Assembly (NCBI GenBank): GCA_030018505.1
Contig: JASEHO010000047.1
Span: 1 to 10,953 of the forward strand
Source: a bacterium
Lineage (GTDB): Bacteria; UBA9089; UBA9088; JAGUXG01
DNA: 10,953 nt
Direction of reading: 5' to 3'
In this document: positions 1 to 4,787 of the stretch, in pieces
How the letters are laid out: each line of letters opens with the position of its first letter
How positions within the stretch are numbered: the stretch's first letter is position 1
Position numbers and translations under genes: made by a program
The notes under the pieces: generated by a model
The model's input: only the letters and a program-made list of their open reading frames with translations
Told to the model about the DNA's origin: nothing
The model's database searches: none

Positions 1-40
1 CCCTACTCTCTAATCCCTTTTAGTCTTTTGCAAATCTGAT

Positions 41-166
41 TTATTTGGGTATATATTCTCCATATCGCATATAGAAATGACGGCCTCCTGGCTCAGGATT
101 ATCAAATCCCAGTCTTTTTAACTTTCTTATAAAATCTCGGTGCTTGCAGGGACTCCATTTAGGCAT
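41..166 (-). pseudogene. hicA: Truncated HicA-like mRNA interferase toxin
   Basis: Reading from the ATG at 166 gives 41 residues starting MPKWSPCKHRDFIRKLKRLG and continuing through GGRHFYMRYGEY before a TAA at 43-41. The start, the K-HRDFI-KL-LGF helix and the GGRH segment, whose His is the expected catalytic residue of the dsRBD-fold HicA ribonuclease, match the family. Family members are usually about 70-85 residues, so roughly the C-terminal half is missing. None of the three frames in the 40 bases after the stop gives a recognisable continuation, which points to a 3' deletion or rearrangement rather than a point stop. Its first 8 nt overlap the end of hicB, the normal coupling for a hicB-first operon. 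I read it as a probably inactive remnant; a working minimal toxin is less likely. Confidence 0.7.
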
Positions 167-407
167 AAACTGGTTCTCTCTTTAGGTTTAAATCAATACC
201 ATTTATCACTGGAAGCTGATCACCGTGACGCAACTTAACAATTACCCACCCTTCCAAAACAGAATAAAGCTCTTTTTGGCATTCATAAAGGGTTTCTGAA
301 AAGGCAATCACTCCAGGACAAACAGGTATCTTGCCAGAATAAGAACCATCCTCTAACTTCTCATACACTGCCTTACTCATTGCATTATCTAAATATTCTT
401 GCAACAT
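159..407 (-). CDS. hicB: HicB-family antitoxin
   Basis: This 82-residue protein has the HicB partial RNase H-like signature: DGSYSGKIPVCPGV at about residues 20-32, then a TL-EC-KEL-SVLEGWV helix at 39-55. HicB binds and neutralises HicA and, in many systems, represses the operon. No separate C-terminal DNA-binding domain is visible, so this is the short form. The start is supported by GGAGG (425-421), 8 nt before the ATG in a GAAGGAGGAATAAACG leader. That leader directly follows the end of a beta-helix gene remnant. The gene is intact although its partner hicA is truncated, so it may persist as an orphan antitoxin. Confidence 0.9.
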   Translation of the reverse strand: MLQEYLDNAMSKAVYEKLEDGSYSGKIPVCPGVIAFSETLYECQKELYSVLEGWVIVKLRHGDQLPVINGIDLNLKREPVYA

Positions 408-430
408 CGTTTATTCCTCCTTCTCAAATC

Positions 431-683
431 CTCACAATCAATAATGCAGTTATCAGACCCATTCTCTGACCGAACCGTGATATGCTTTATGCTGCCGTCC
501 CAAGTCAGATCCTTATTCCCAGACCCAGTATAAGTCCCATCAGCCACCGAGGACCGTATCCCCTGTAGCTGCCGCATTTATTGCCGCTGAGATAGTCCCA
601 TACTGCGATGGCACATAAAGATCTGCTGCCTCAATAACCCCAACCATCCCCACCAAAATCACCAATCCCAAAACCTTCTTCAT
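431..683 (-). pseudogene. Frameshifted N-terminal fragment of a secreted right-handed beta-helix protein (copy 1)
   Basis: From the ATG at 683 the frame reads MKKVLGLVILVGMVGVIEAA, a typical signal peptide, then DLYVPSQYGTISAAINAA and GDTVL, and stops at a TGA (542-540). One base out of frame the protein resumes as VADGTYTGSGNKDLTWDGS, then KHITVRSENGSDNCIIDCE, ending near 431. Together these are the start of a polymorphic-membrane-protein/parallel beta-helix repeat protein, interrupted by one extra G within GTCCTCGGTGGCTG. The remainder of such a protein, usually hundreds of residues, is absent; the hicB ribosome binding site follows. The ATG lies only 3 nt after the stop of the MNT gene upstream. 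It is a pseudogene fragment and an almost exact duplicate of 1394-1539. Confidence 0.75.
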
Positions 684-686
684 TTA

Positions 687-1013
687 TCAAAAATATACTT
701 CAACCCCTCTTTTCTTTATCTCTTCTCTTATAAAATCATTCTCTTCATCAAGGTAGTCCTTCCACGAAAAGAGAATGGGTTGAATATCCAATTTGTATTT
801 AGCGGTTTTTGTAAAAAAAAGTGTCATAAGCCTTAAACGATTCTTATCGTTGACTCGATTAGAAAAAAGAGCAAGATCAATATCGCTGTGTTTGCGAGAA
901 GAAGAAGAGGCATACGATCCAAAGAGAATTGCCTTCTTAAGTGGACATATCTTATTAATCTCAGTGGTATAATCAACAAGCGCCTCCCTTATTTTAGCAG
1001 AGACTTTAGCCAT
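687..1013 (-). CDS. mntA: MNT-type nucleotidyltransferase, antitoxin of a HEPN/MNT pair
   Basis: The 108-residue protein is a minimal nucleotidyltransferase of the polymerase-beta superfamily. The GSx10DxD motif is intact: GSY begins at G32-S33 and SDIDLALF supplies D44 and D46. A third candidate acidic residue is D76 in KYKLDIQPI. Proteins of this type counter HEPN toxins, in studied cases by AMPylating them. It is the second gene of its module and overlaps the HEPN gene's 3' end by 25 nt, so translation is probably coupled. The segment between GS and DxD is unusually serine-rich (ASSSSRKHS, where ARGxxxxxS is more usual), but the spacing is kept. Antitoxin rather than housekeeping function is inferred from size and pairing. 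Confidence 0.88.
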   Translation of the reverse strand: MAKVSAKIREALVDYTTEINKICPLKKAILFGSYASSSSRKHSDIDLALFSNRVNDKNRLRLMTLFFTKTAKYKLDIQPILFSWKDYLDEENDFIREEIKKRGVEVYF

Positions 1014-1378
1014 TCATACACCTCCATACTCTCCTTCAATATTCTATCGGCCATTCTTTTATCAACCAAAACAGACAGCTTCTGTTTATAAGTGGGATAA
1101 CGACCCTCTATATAGTATGTGGTCAATTCTGCCATCAACTCAAGAAATAAATCTTTAGGCTTTACATTAAGAAGGTTTACCAGATAGATGAGGTTGTGGG
1201 AAGGTGGAGCCTCTTTGGCAAACCCTTGAAGATGGATGGCTTTTAAGGTCTTTTCCAACCCCTGCTGGCACATAAAAATGGTGTAGAGAAATCTTTTTGA
1301 CTTCTGCATTGCAGAGGCTGTCTCCATATCATATTGAGCAATGTCAAGCCAGTAATCTACCTTTTCTTTAAGCTTCAT
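989..1378 (-). CDS. HEPN-domain protein, toxin partner of MNT
   Basis: The 129-residue all-helical protein has HEPN family features: YWLDIAQYDMETA near the N-terminus, CQQGLEKTLKAIHL at 37-50, SHNLIYLVNLL from about 60, and YYIEGRYPTY at 88-97. HEPN proteins next to MNT genes act as ribonuclease toxins. The canonical RX4-6H dyad of nuclease HEPNs is not apparent; this is the GRYP-type subfamily, so catalytic activity is uncertain. The start is supported by GGAGG 10 nt before the ATG. The ATG overlaps (ATGA) the stop of a 54-residue signal-peptide ORF upstream, which would couple their translation. Order here is HEPN then MNT, the reverse of the module at 2410-3140. Confidence 0.85.
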   Translation of the reverse strand: MKLKEKVDYWLDIAQYDMETASAMQKSKRFLYTIFMCQQGLEKTLKAIHLQGFAKEAPPSHNLIYLVNLLNVKPKDLFLELMAELTTYYIEGRYPTYKQKLSVLVDKRMADRILKESMEVYEWLKSLLK

Positions 1379-1539
1379 CCTGTAAAATTCCTCCAGCCAC
1401 CGAGGACCGTATCCCCTGTAGCTGCCGCACTTATTGCCGCTGAGATAGTCCCATACTGCGATGGCACATAAAGATATGCTGCCTCAATAACCCCAACCAT
1501 CCCCACCAAAACCAAACTGCCAAATAAAACCTTCTTCAT
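1375..1539 (-). pseudogene. 54-codon signal-peptide/beta-helix fragment (copy 2), coupled to HEPN
   Basis: The frame from the ATG at 1539 encodes MKKVLFGSLVLVGMVGVIEA, then YLYVPSQYGTISAAISAA, GDTVLGGWRNFTG and a TGA sharing ATGA with the HEPN start. It is a signal peptide plus the first strand of a beta-helix protein. Between 1394 and about 1520 it matches copy 1 (541 to about 664) with only two base differences that I can count, so the duplication is recent. Homology ends at GGTGGCTG, where the HEPN leader (GAGGAATTTTACAGG) takes over. The ATG follows the PIN gene stop by 7 nt. It could be translated as a short exported peptide, but the simplest reading is a truncated gene. Confidence 0.7.
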
Positions 1540-1546
1540 ATCCAAT

Positions 1547-1936
1547 CTACCAAACTACTTCAATTGACCTTGACTTACTTATTTCCTCATCTTTAGTAAT
1601 CACTTTCACCATTTCTTTCAGAAGATTCTGATAGACAAGTGCTGTTCCACATATTATTCCATCGTGAATATTCAACAAAAGAGGCATAGCTTCAACAATA
1701 TTTGAATCTAAAGAATAGACCACACATCTTGAATCGTCCTCTACTGCAGAAAGAATACTATTAAACGAAGATTCAATTCTTTGCTTAAAAGAAAGATACC
1801 TGATTTCAGCCAAAACAATGGAAGGAATAATTAACTTCTTAGTCTCATCCCTCATAATCTCTAAAGCCTTTTTACCTAACCTGTCATTCTTTTCAATAAA
1901 CCAGACCAGAGCGTGCGTATCTATCACATAAACCAT
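1547..1936 (-). CDS. vapC: PIN-domain ribonuclease toxin, VapC-like
   Basis: The 129-residue protein carries the four PIN-domain acidic positions: D6 in VIDTHALVWF, E44 in VLAEIRY, D92 in HDGIICGTAL and D116 in TKDEEI. These coordinate Mg2+ or Mn2+ for single-strand RNA cleavage; VapC toxins typically cut initiator tRNA or rRNA. Length and motif spacing are normal, and nothing suggests inactivation. Its ATG overlaps the antitoxin's stop codon by one base (TAATG), the usual tight coupling. A signal-peptide ORF begins 7 nt beyond its stop. The THALVWF start is typical of the subgroup annotated as type II toxin VapC; the RNA target cannot be inferred. Confidence 0.92.
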   Translation of the reverse strand: MVYVIDTHALVWFIEKNDRLGKKALEIMRDETKKLIIPSIVLAEIRYLSFKQRIESSFNSILSAVEDDSRCVVYSLDSNIVEAMPLLLNIHDGIICGTALVYQNLLKEMVKVITKDEEISKSRSIEVVW

Positions 1937-2127
1937 TAGAATCTCTCCTGCAACTTAATCTCTGTTTCTTTTATCTCATCAAAAGATAAGTTGCTCTTAC
2001 CCTTCCATATACCTTCAATCGATGAAAATCCCTTGCTTTTCTTAATTGGTCCAATTAGCTGAGAACGCAAAACCCTAATTTCCTCTTCAATGCTGACCAA
2101 TTTAGAACCTACAACTAATATATCCAT
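1936..2127 (-). CDS. Putative VapB-like antitoxin paired with the PIN toxin
   Basis: The 63-residue protein begins MDILVVGSKLVSIEEEIRVL and ends with SFDEIKETEIKLQERF. I do not recognise the sequence precisely. The role rests on position (directly upstream of vapC, TAATG overlap), size and composition: a short N-terminal part that could form a DNA-binding dimer, and a charged C-terminal tail that could wrap the toxin, as in VapB proteins. The start is set by a strong Shine-Dalgarno sequence, AGGAGGTGAG, ending 2 nt before the ATG at 2127 with its GGAGG core about 7 nt away. It lies just after a repeat-filled stretch (2141-2190) and may be the first gene of its transcript. Confidence 0.75.
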   Translation of the reverse strand: MDILVVGSKLVSIEEEIRVLRSQLIGPIKKSKGFSSIEGIWKGKSNLSFDEIKETEIKLQERF

Positions 2128-2140
2128 ATCTCACCTCCTA

Positions 2141-2190
2141 GTAATGGAGTAATAGGGAGTAATAGGGGACAGTAATAGGGGACAGTTACC
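2141..2190. repeat. Degenerate GTAATAGGG tandem ending in GGGGACAGTTACC
   Basis: Four stepwise units begin GTAAT: GTAATGGA, GTAATAGGGA, GTAATAGGGGACA and GTAATAGGGGACA. The last runs into GTTACC, giving GGGGACAGTTACC at 2178-2190. The same 13-mer recurs exactly at 3220-3232. Sequences with GGTAACTGTCCCC are familiar around REP-type elements and IS200-like transposases in environmental bacteria; that link is from memory. The tract lies between a signal-peptide remnant and the antitoxin's ribosome binding site, so any promoter for the PIN module must lie in or near it. Confidence 0.6.
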
Positions 2191-2198
2191 GTTTTTAA

Positions 2199-2252
2199 TT
2201 ACCTCCATCCTGCCACCCCCACCAAAATTAAAACAGATAAAATCTTCTTCAT
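2199..2252 (-). pseudogene. 17-codon signal-peptide remnant (copy 3)
   Basis: From the ATG at 2252 the frame reads MKKILSVLILVGVAGWR and then stops. It has the same start, hydrophobic core and LILVG motif as the two longer signal-peptide fragments at 683 and 1539. It breaks off inside the signal peptide, where the GGTAACTGTCCCC repeat region begins. It is too short to call a gene. It is recorded because it is the third copy of the same element in the same place, downstream of one TA module and upstream of the next. Confidence 0.5.
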
Positions 2253-2267
2253 TTATTTATATTTATT

Positions 2268-2344
2268 TTGGAGTGCGAAAGCTTGCTTTCGCTTTGAATG
2301 AGCAGCAAACCCCAAAAGCGGATGGCTTGTCCACCGCACTCCAA
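2268..2344. repeat. 77-bp REP/MITE-like element with 10-bp terminal inverted repeats
   Basis: The element is bounded by perfect inverted ends, TTGGAGTGCG (2268-2277) and CGCACTCCAA (2335-2344). Inside the left end is a tight hairpin, CGAAAGC-TT-GCTTTCG (2276-2291). Inside the right end is an imperfect one, GGATGGCTTGTCCACC (2320-2335). No coding capacity is visible. I recall similar TTGGAGTGCGG...CGCACTCCAA units as dispersed repeats in candidate-phylum genomes. It sits in the gap between the MNT-HEPN module and the next signal-peptide remnant. The bases at 2370-2393 hold a short CCTTTG-TCT-CCTTTG direct repeat. Confidence 0.7.
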
Positions 2345-2409
2345 CTTAAAAATCATCCTTAACATTTACCTTTCCTTTGTCTCCTTTGCGGTTCATATCT
2401 CTTTTACGC

Positions 2410-2826
2410 TTATACGGACAAACAGTTACGAAATGTATCCAACTCTTCGCCAAACATGGCTTGAATGAATTCCTCTGCTTCTTTTATATCCACTTTTATC
2501 TCATCACAGGTCAACCCCTCTTCTGTCAGACTCGGATATCGTTCTGTAAAGTAATAACCTGAGACCTTTTCGCATAATGAGTAAAAAGAGGTAAGCTCTG
2601 GATTATATTTTATTGCATCATCTAAAAGGGCATCCAATTCGTGAATCTTTTTTAGTCTCCAGCCCTTCTGAAGTAGAAATGCCTTAAGGTATTTTTCCAG
2701 GGATTGTTGAAGAAAATAACCTGCTGCTTCAACATCATCTTCGTTCAGCATTACCCCTATTCTGCGCCAATCCTTCCTTGCCACTTTAATCCAATCGGGT
2801 GGATACAAAGAATCTTCTCCTTTCAT
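2410..2826 (-). CDS. HEPN-domain protein of the second HEPN/MNT module
   Basis: The 138-residue helical protein shows HEPN features: PPDWIKVARKDWRRIGVML at 9-27, AAGYFLQQSLEKYLKAFLL at 34-52, KKIHELDALLDDAI at 59-72 and YYFTERYPSL at 91-100. The domain is typical of small prokaryotic HEPN proteins proposed to act as RNases or to support an associated nucleotidyltransferase. As in the other module there is RYP but no clear RX4-6H dyad. It overlaps the preceding MNT gene by 4 nt (ATGA), so translation is coupled. Sequence divergence from the HEPN protein at 989-1378 is large, which argues against a local duplication. Confidence 0.86.
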   Translation of the reverse strand: MKGEDSLYPPDWIKVARKDWRRIGVMLNEDDVEAAGYFLQQSLEKYLKAFLLQKGWRLKKIHELDALLDDAIKYNPELTSFYSLCEKVSGYYFTERYPSLTEEGLTCDEIKVDIKEAEEFIQAMFGEELDTFRNCLSV

Positions 2827-3140
2827 AAATTTACTCCTTTTTCTATTATCTCTTTTATAAACTGGTCTCCAATCCCAATCCTTTTTTTAAGCTCGTTGTG
2901 GGTCAGCACAATAGGTGCAAGTGGAAGTCCTTTGCGTAAATCCCGAACAAGACCCCTAACCTGGGCCATTCTTTGAAAGAATCGTTCTTGAGTATAGGCC
3001 ACTATTAAAAGATCTACATCGCTATCTGCACTCTCTTCTCCCCTGGCATAAGAACCAAAAAGAATCACCTGGGAAGCATTATACTCTTTTTTTAATCTGG
3101 CTGCTATCTTCTTTATTTGCGAAAATATCTTTCTATCCAT
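2823..3140 (-). CDS. MNT-type nucleotidyltransferase of the second HEPN/MNT module
   Basis: The 105-residue minimal nucleotidyltransferase carries GSYARGEESADSDVDLLIV with the GSx10DxD spacing: G29-S30, then D41 and D43. The third acidic residue, expected in the strand around 74-79, is not evident: the segment reads LPLAPIVLT, with Ala or Pro where an Asp is common. Metal binding or catalysis may therefore be weakened, or supplied differently. It is the first gene of the module, and no strong Shine-Dalgarno sequence precedes its ATG (AGAAGATT only). Upstream to 3340 there are only repeats and a beta-helix fragment. Function as an antitoxin to the downstream HEPN is inferred from pairing. Confidence 0.87.
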   Translation of the reverse strand: MDRKIFSQIKKIAARLKKEYNASQVILFGSYARGEESADSDVDLLIVAYTQERFFQRMAQVRGLVRDLRKGLPLAPIVLTHNELKKRIGIGDQFIKEIIEKGVNL

Positions 3141-3181
3141 AATCTTCTGTTCCAGTTTTTTCTAAAACTTAAATTAATCCT

Positions 3182-3232
3182 GGGGACACAATACTTTATA
3201 CTTTAGGAATGGGGGAATAGGGGACAGTTACC
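3182..3232. repeat. GGGGACACAATACT and GGGGACAGTTACC repeat cluster
   Basis: GGGGACACAATACT at 3182-3195 recurs exactly at 3766-3779. GGGGACAGTTACC at 3220-3232 recurs exactly at 2178-2190. Both share a GGGGACA head. The cluster separates the MNT-HEPN module from the beta-helix fragment at 3233-3301. The two GGGGACACAATACT copies bracket the fragment and the small membrane-protein gene at 3341-3610, as a hitch-hiking or recombined segment would be. Confidence 0.6.
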
Positions 3233-3301
3233 ATTTTCTTAGACCAGTTTAACTCCTTATTCACTGTGCCTGTATATGTTCCATCAGCAACCGAGGACTG
3301 T
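3233..3301 (-). pseudogene. Internal beta-helix fragment (copy 4, second half only)
   Basis: On the minus strand, ACAGTCCTCGGTTGCTGATG starts at 3301. Read in the frame of GTT GCT GAT it gives VADGTYTGTVNKELNWSKK, the counterpart of VADGTYTGSGNKDLTWDGS in copy 1. Upstream sequence is unrelated to the first half of copy 1, so the fragment begins at the junction where copy 2 ends. Many differences from copy 1 fall at third codon positions (GTT/GTG, GGA/GGG, ACA/ACT), suggesting that it derives from a diverged coding paralogue. It ends where GGTAACTGTCCCC begins. Confidence 0.55.
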
Positions 3302-3340
3302 AAAGAAGAAAAAGGGTCAAATCTTTATTCCATTTTCAGA

Positions 3341-3610
3341 TCAACCAGCAGAAGCAGCCGGTATCTTCCCCTCAATCTTTTCCAATATCTTTGTCTGGTT
3401 TAATAACATCTCTGATAAGGTCTTAAACCCCTCTTTCTGCCCCTCTTCAATCCGCTCCAGAGCTCCCATCATCATCTTCTGACCTTCCACAAGGACTTTC
3501 TGGCTTTCTATAATAGCCTTCTCCATCCTGTGGTTACCTTTCCACACATAGGTACAAAGGATACCCAAAAGCCCCAGCATCAAACCCATTATAGTGAATG
3601 CTACTGCCAT
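3341..3610 (-). CDS. Small membrane protein with a coiled-coil tail, unknown function
   Basis: The 89-residue protein has one hydrophobic segment at about residues 4-23 (AFTIMGLMLGLLGILCTYVW). A long charged helix follows, with approximate repeats of EGQK: VEGQKMMMGALERI, EEGQKEGFKTLSEM, then KILEKIEGKI. That predicts an N-terminal membrane anchor with a coiled coil, probably in the cytoplasm. The start is supported by GAGGAGGTGAG ending 5 nt before the ATG. I do not recognise a characterised family; similar one-helix EGQ-repeat proteins seem common in candidate-phylum genomes. No toxin or antitoxin role can be assigned. It lies inside the TA island, between two GGGGACACAATACT repeats. Confidence 0.7.
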   Translation of the reverse strand: MAVAFTIMGLMLGLLGILCTYVWKGNHRMEKAIIESQKVLVEGQKMMMGALERIEEGQKEGFKTLSEMLLNQTKILEKIEGKIPAASAG

Positions 3611-3886
3611 TTTCTCTCACCTCCTCTATTTTTTCTTAATATCTTATTATCTATTAAGCATACCCCAAACTTTGGTCTCCTGACAAGTAAAAAGTGTATG
3701 GTTTCTATGTTTCGTTCTTTCTCGGCTTTCGTGATTCTTTCCTTTGCTAAGATATAAAGTATTCTGGGGACACAATACTCACTCAATTTTTCACTTTAAT
3801 ATCCAGCATATCCTTTAGCGCAAAAACTTATGTGAGATACTATAGTTCACTAAAAAGAGACGGTGGAGTAGAAGTAGTTGTTAGAA
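3611..3886. other. Gene-poor spacer downstream of acpS
   Basis: I see no credible gene. The only ORF of note (3786-3601, minus) has no domain, has a strongly basic tail (ILRKNRGGERKWQ) and overlaps the ribosome binding site and start of the next gene. The second GGGGACACAATACT copy lies at 3766-3779 and is preceded by AGTATT (3758-3763), so the site is a short inverted repeat, AGTATT-N10-AATACT. Just before it on the minus strand, a short stretch reads KDMLDIKVKN and stops. It could be the tail of a lost gene, but this is too short to identify. The spacer marks the border between the TA island and the core genes. Confidence 0.45.
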
Positions 3887-4264
3887 TTACTGGCATATCG
3901 CTATAGCTTCTGCTTTGCTATCTGTATGGGAGATGGAGATGAGAATGGAGGTTATTTGCTTTTTTTCAGCTATTTTTTTGCTTTTGCCAAACAGCCTTAC
4001 ACACGGTGGTCCAGAAGAATTTACCACCTCTATTTCAGAGAAGCAAATAGCAGGCCAGCCTATCCCAAGTGCCTTAAAGACCGCCTCCTTTGCTGCAAAT
4101 CTTCCGGCCAGATGCTGGAACCTATAGACTTTCTTCTGACAGTATAAAAGCTCTTTATCCGTAAAAACCTTCTGCAGAAACTTCTCACCCCACTTTTCGC
4201 AGGCTTCCTTTATTCTCGCTATATCAACACTATCAATGCCAATTCCCAATATCTCTTTTTTCAT
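3887..4264 (-). CDS. acpS: Holo-[acyl-carrier-protein] synthase
   Basis: AcpS transfers 4'-phosphopantetheine from CoA to the conserved serine of apo-ACP, activating it for fatty acid synthesis in the cytoplasm. The 125-residue protein has the diagnostic GIGIDSVDIARI near the N-terminus, whose first Asp binds Mg2+, then FTDKELLYC, the GRFAAKEAVFKALG motif with its catalytic/metal Glu at about residue 60, and ISISHTDSKAEAIAI near the C-terminus. Length is normal for the trimeric AcpS type. I chose the ATG at 4264; a TTG directly before it (4267) is in frame and less likely. The gene follows the DUF4340-type gene by 31 nt and is probably the last gene of the gld operon. No strong Shine-Dalgarno sequence is visible. 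Confidence 0.93.
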   Translation of the reverse strand: MKKEILGIGIDSVDIARIKEACEKWGEKFLQKVFTDKELLYCQKKVYRFQHLAGRFAAKEAVFKALGIGWPAICFSEIEVVNSSGPPCVRLFGKSKKIAEKKQITSILISISHTDSKAEAIAICQ

Positions 4265-4295
4265 CAATTCTTGTAGCTTTTCAGAAATATACCAA

Positions 4296-4787
4296 TTACT
4301 CCATTGCCTTCAGCCAATAATCAGGGTTTTTCATAATATAAGGGAAATTCCTTGCCAGAAAGACCTTGCTGCTATCCCTTTTTCTAATATATACACTGGT
4401 AAAATCAGCACACATATTCCCGACAATAAAGTCTGCTAAAACCTTTGTTTTCTTTGCAATCCTTACTTGTATTCCTTTATCTACCCCAAAGATACGGTGC
4501 TTCTCCTCCTTCTCGCTAATAAGGACATCCTCTTTTGCTTTTGCCAATCTGAGTAAGAAGACCTCCACCTTCTCTTTGTCTGCCGGAGCAAGATCTTTCT
4601 CTGAAAAAACAACCATCCATTCTTTATCTACCTTCTGAAGGATACAGCCCTCTCCTATCTCAACCCTTGTTGCTTTCGAAAGACAAGGGAATAAGTTGGA
4701 AGGCGACTCTTTCTTTGCAAAAAGAGAGAAAAAGATGGCCATTCCTAAAAAGATAAGGAGATAGAGGCTAATCTTGACCCTTTGCAT
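4296..4787 (-). CDS. Short DUF4340-type membrane-anchored protein
   Basis: The 163-residue protein has one N-terminal membrane helix at about 7-24 (SLYLLIFLGMAIFFSLFA). An extracytoplasmic domain follows, with the strand pattern VEIGEGCILQKVDKEWMVV, then APADKEKVEVFLLRLAKAK, FIVGN and SVYIRKRDSSKVFLA, ending PDYWLKAME. That order matches DUF4340 proteins, which are regularly encoded beside GldF/GldG-type ABC genes. Known DUF4340 proteins are often two to three times longer, with the domain repeated, so this is a one-domain version. It overlaps the upstream fused gldFG gene by 20 nt. It probably acts with that complex at the outer face of the inner membrane, but the biochemical role is unknown. 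Confidence 0.75.
   Translation of the reverse strand: MQRVKISLYLLIFLGMAIFFSLFAKKESPSNLFPCLSKATRVEIGEGCILQKVDKEWMVVFSEKDLAPADKEKVEVFLLRLAKAKEDVLISEKEEKHRIFGVDKGIQVRIAKKTKVLADFIVGNMCADFTSVYIRKRDSSKVFLARNFPYIMKNPDYWLKAME

Noticed and set aside
389..577. 62-codon ORF starting MRQLQGIRSS as an independent protein
   Set aside because: Its first ten residues are the out-of-frame reading of the upstream signal-peptide fragment; the rest is the second half of the frameshifted beta-helix remnant.
2141..2190. CRISPR-like array
   Set aside because: Units are short, degenerate and contiguous without spacers, and no cas gene is present.
2377..2976. Plus-strand ORFs opposite the second MNT-HEPN module
   Set aside because: They are antisense shadows of intact genes with recognisable motifs and show no domain of their own.
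3601..3786. 61-codon minus-strand ORF (MSEYCVPRILYILAKER...) considered as a gene
   Set aside because: No domain, a basic low-complexity tail, no ribosome binding site, and it overlaps the ribosome binding site and start of the well-supported gene at 3610; its start lies in a repeat.
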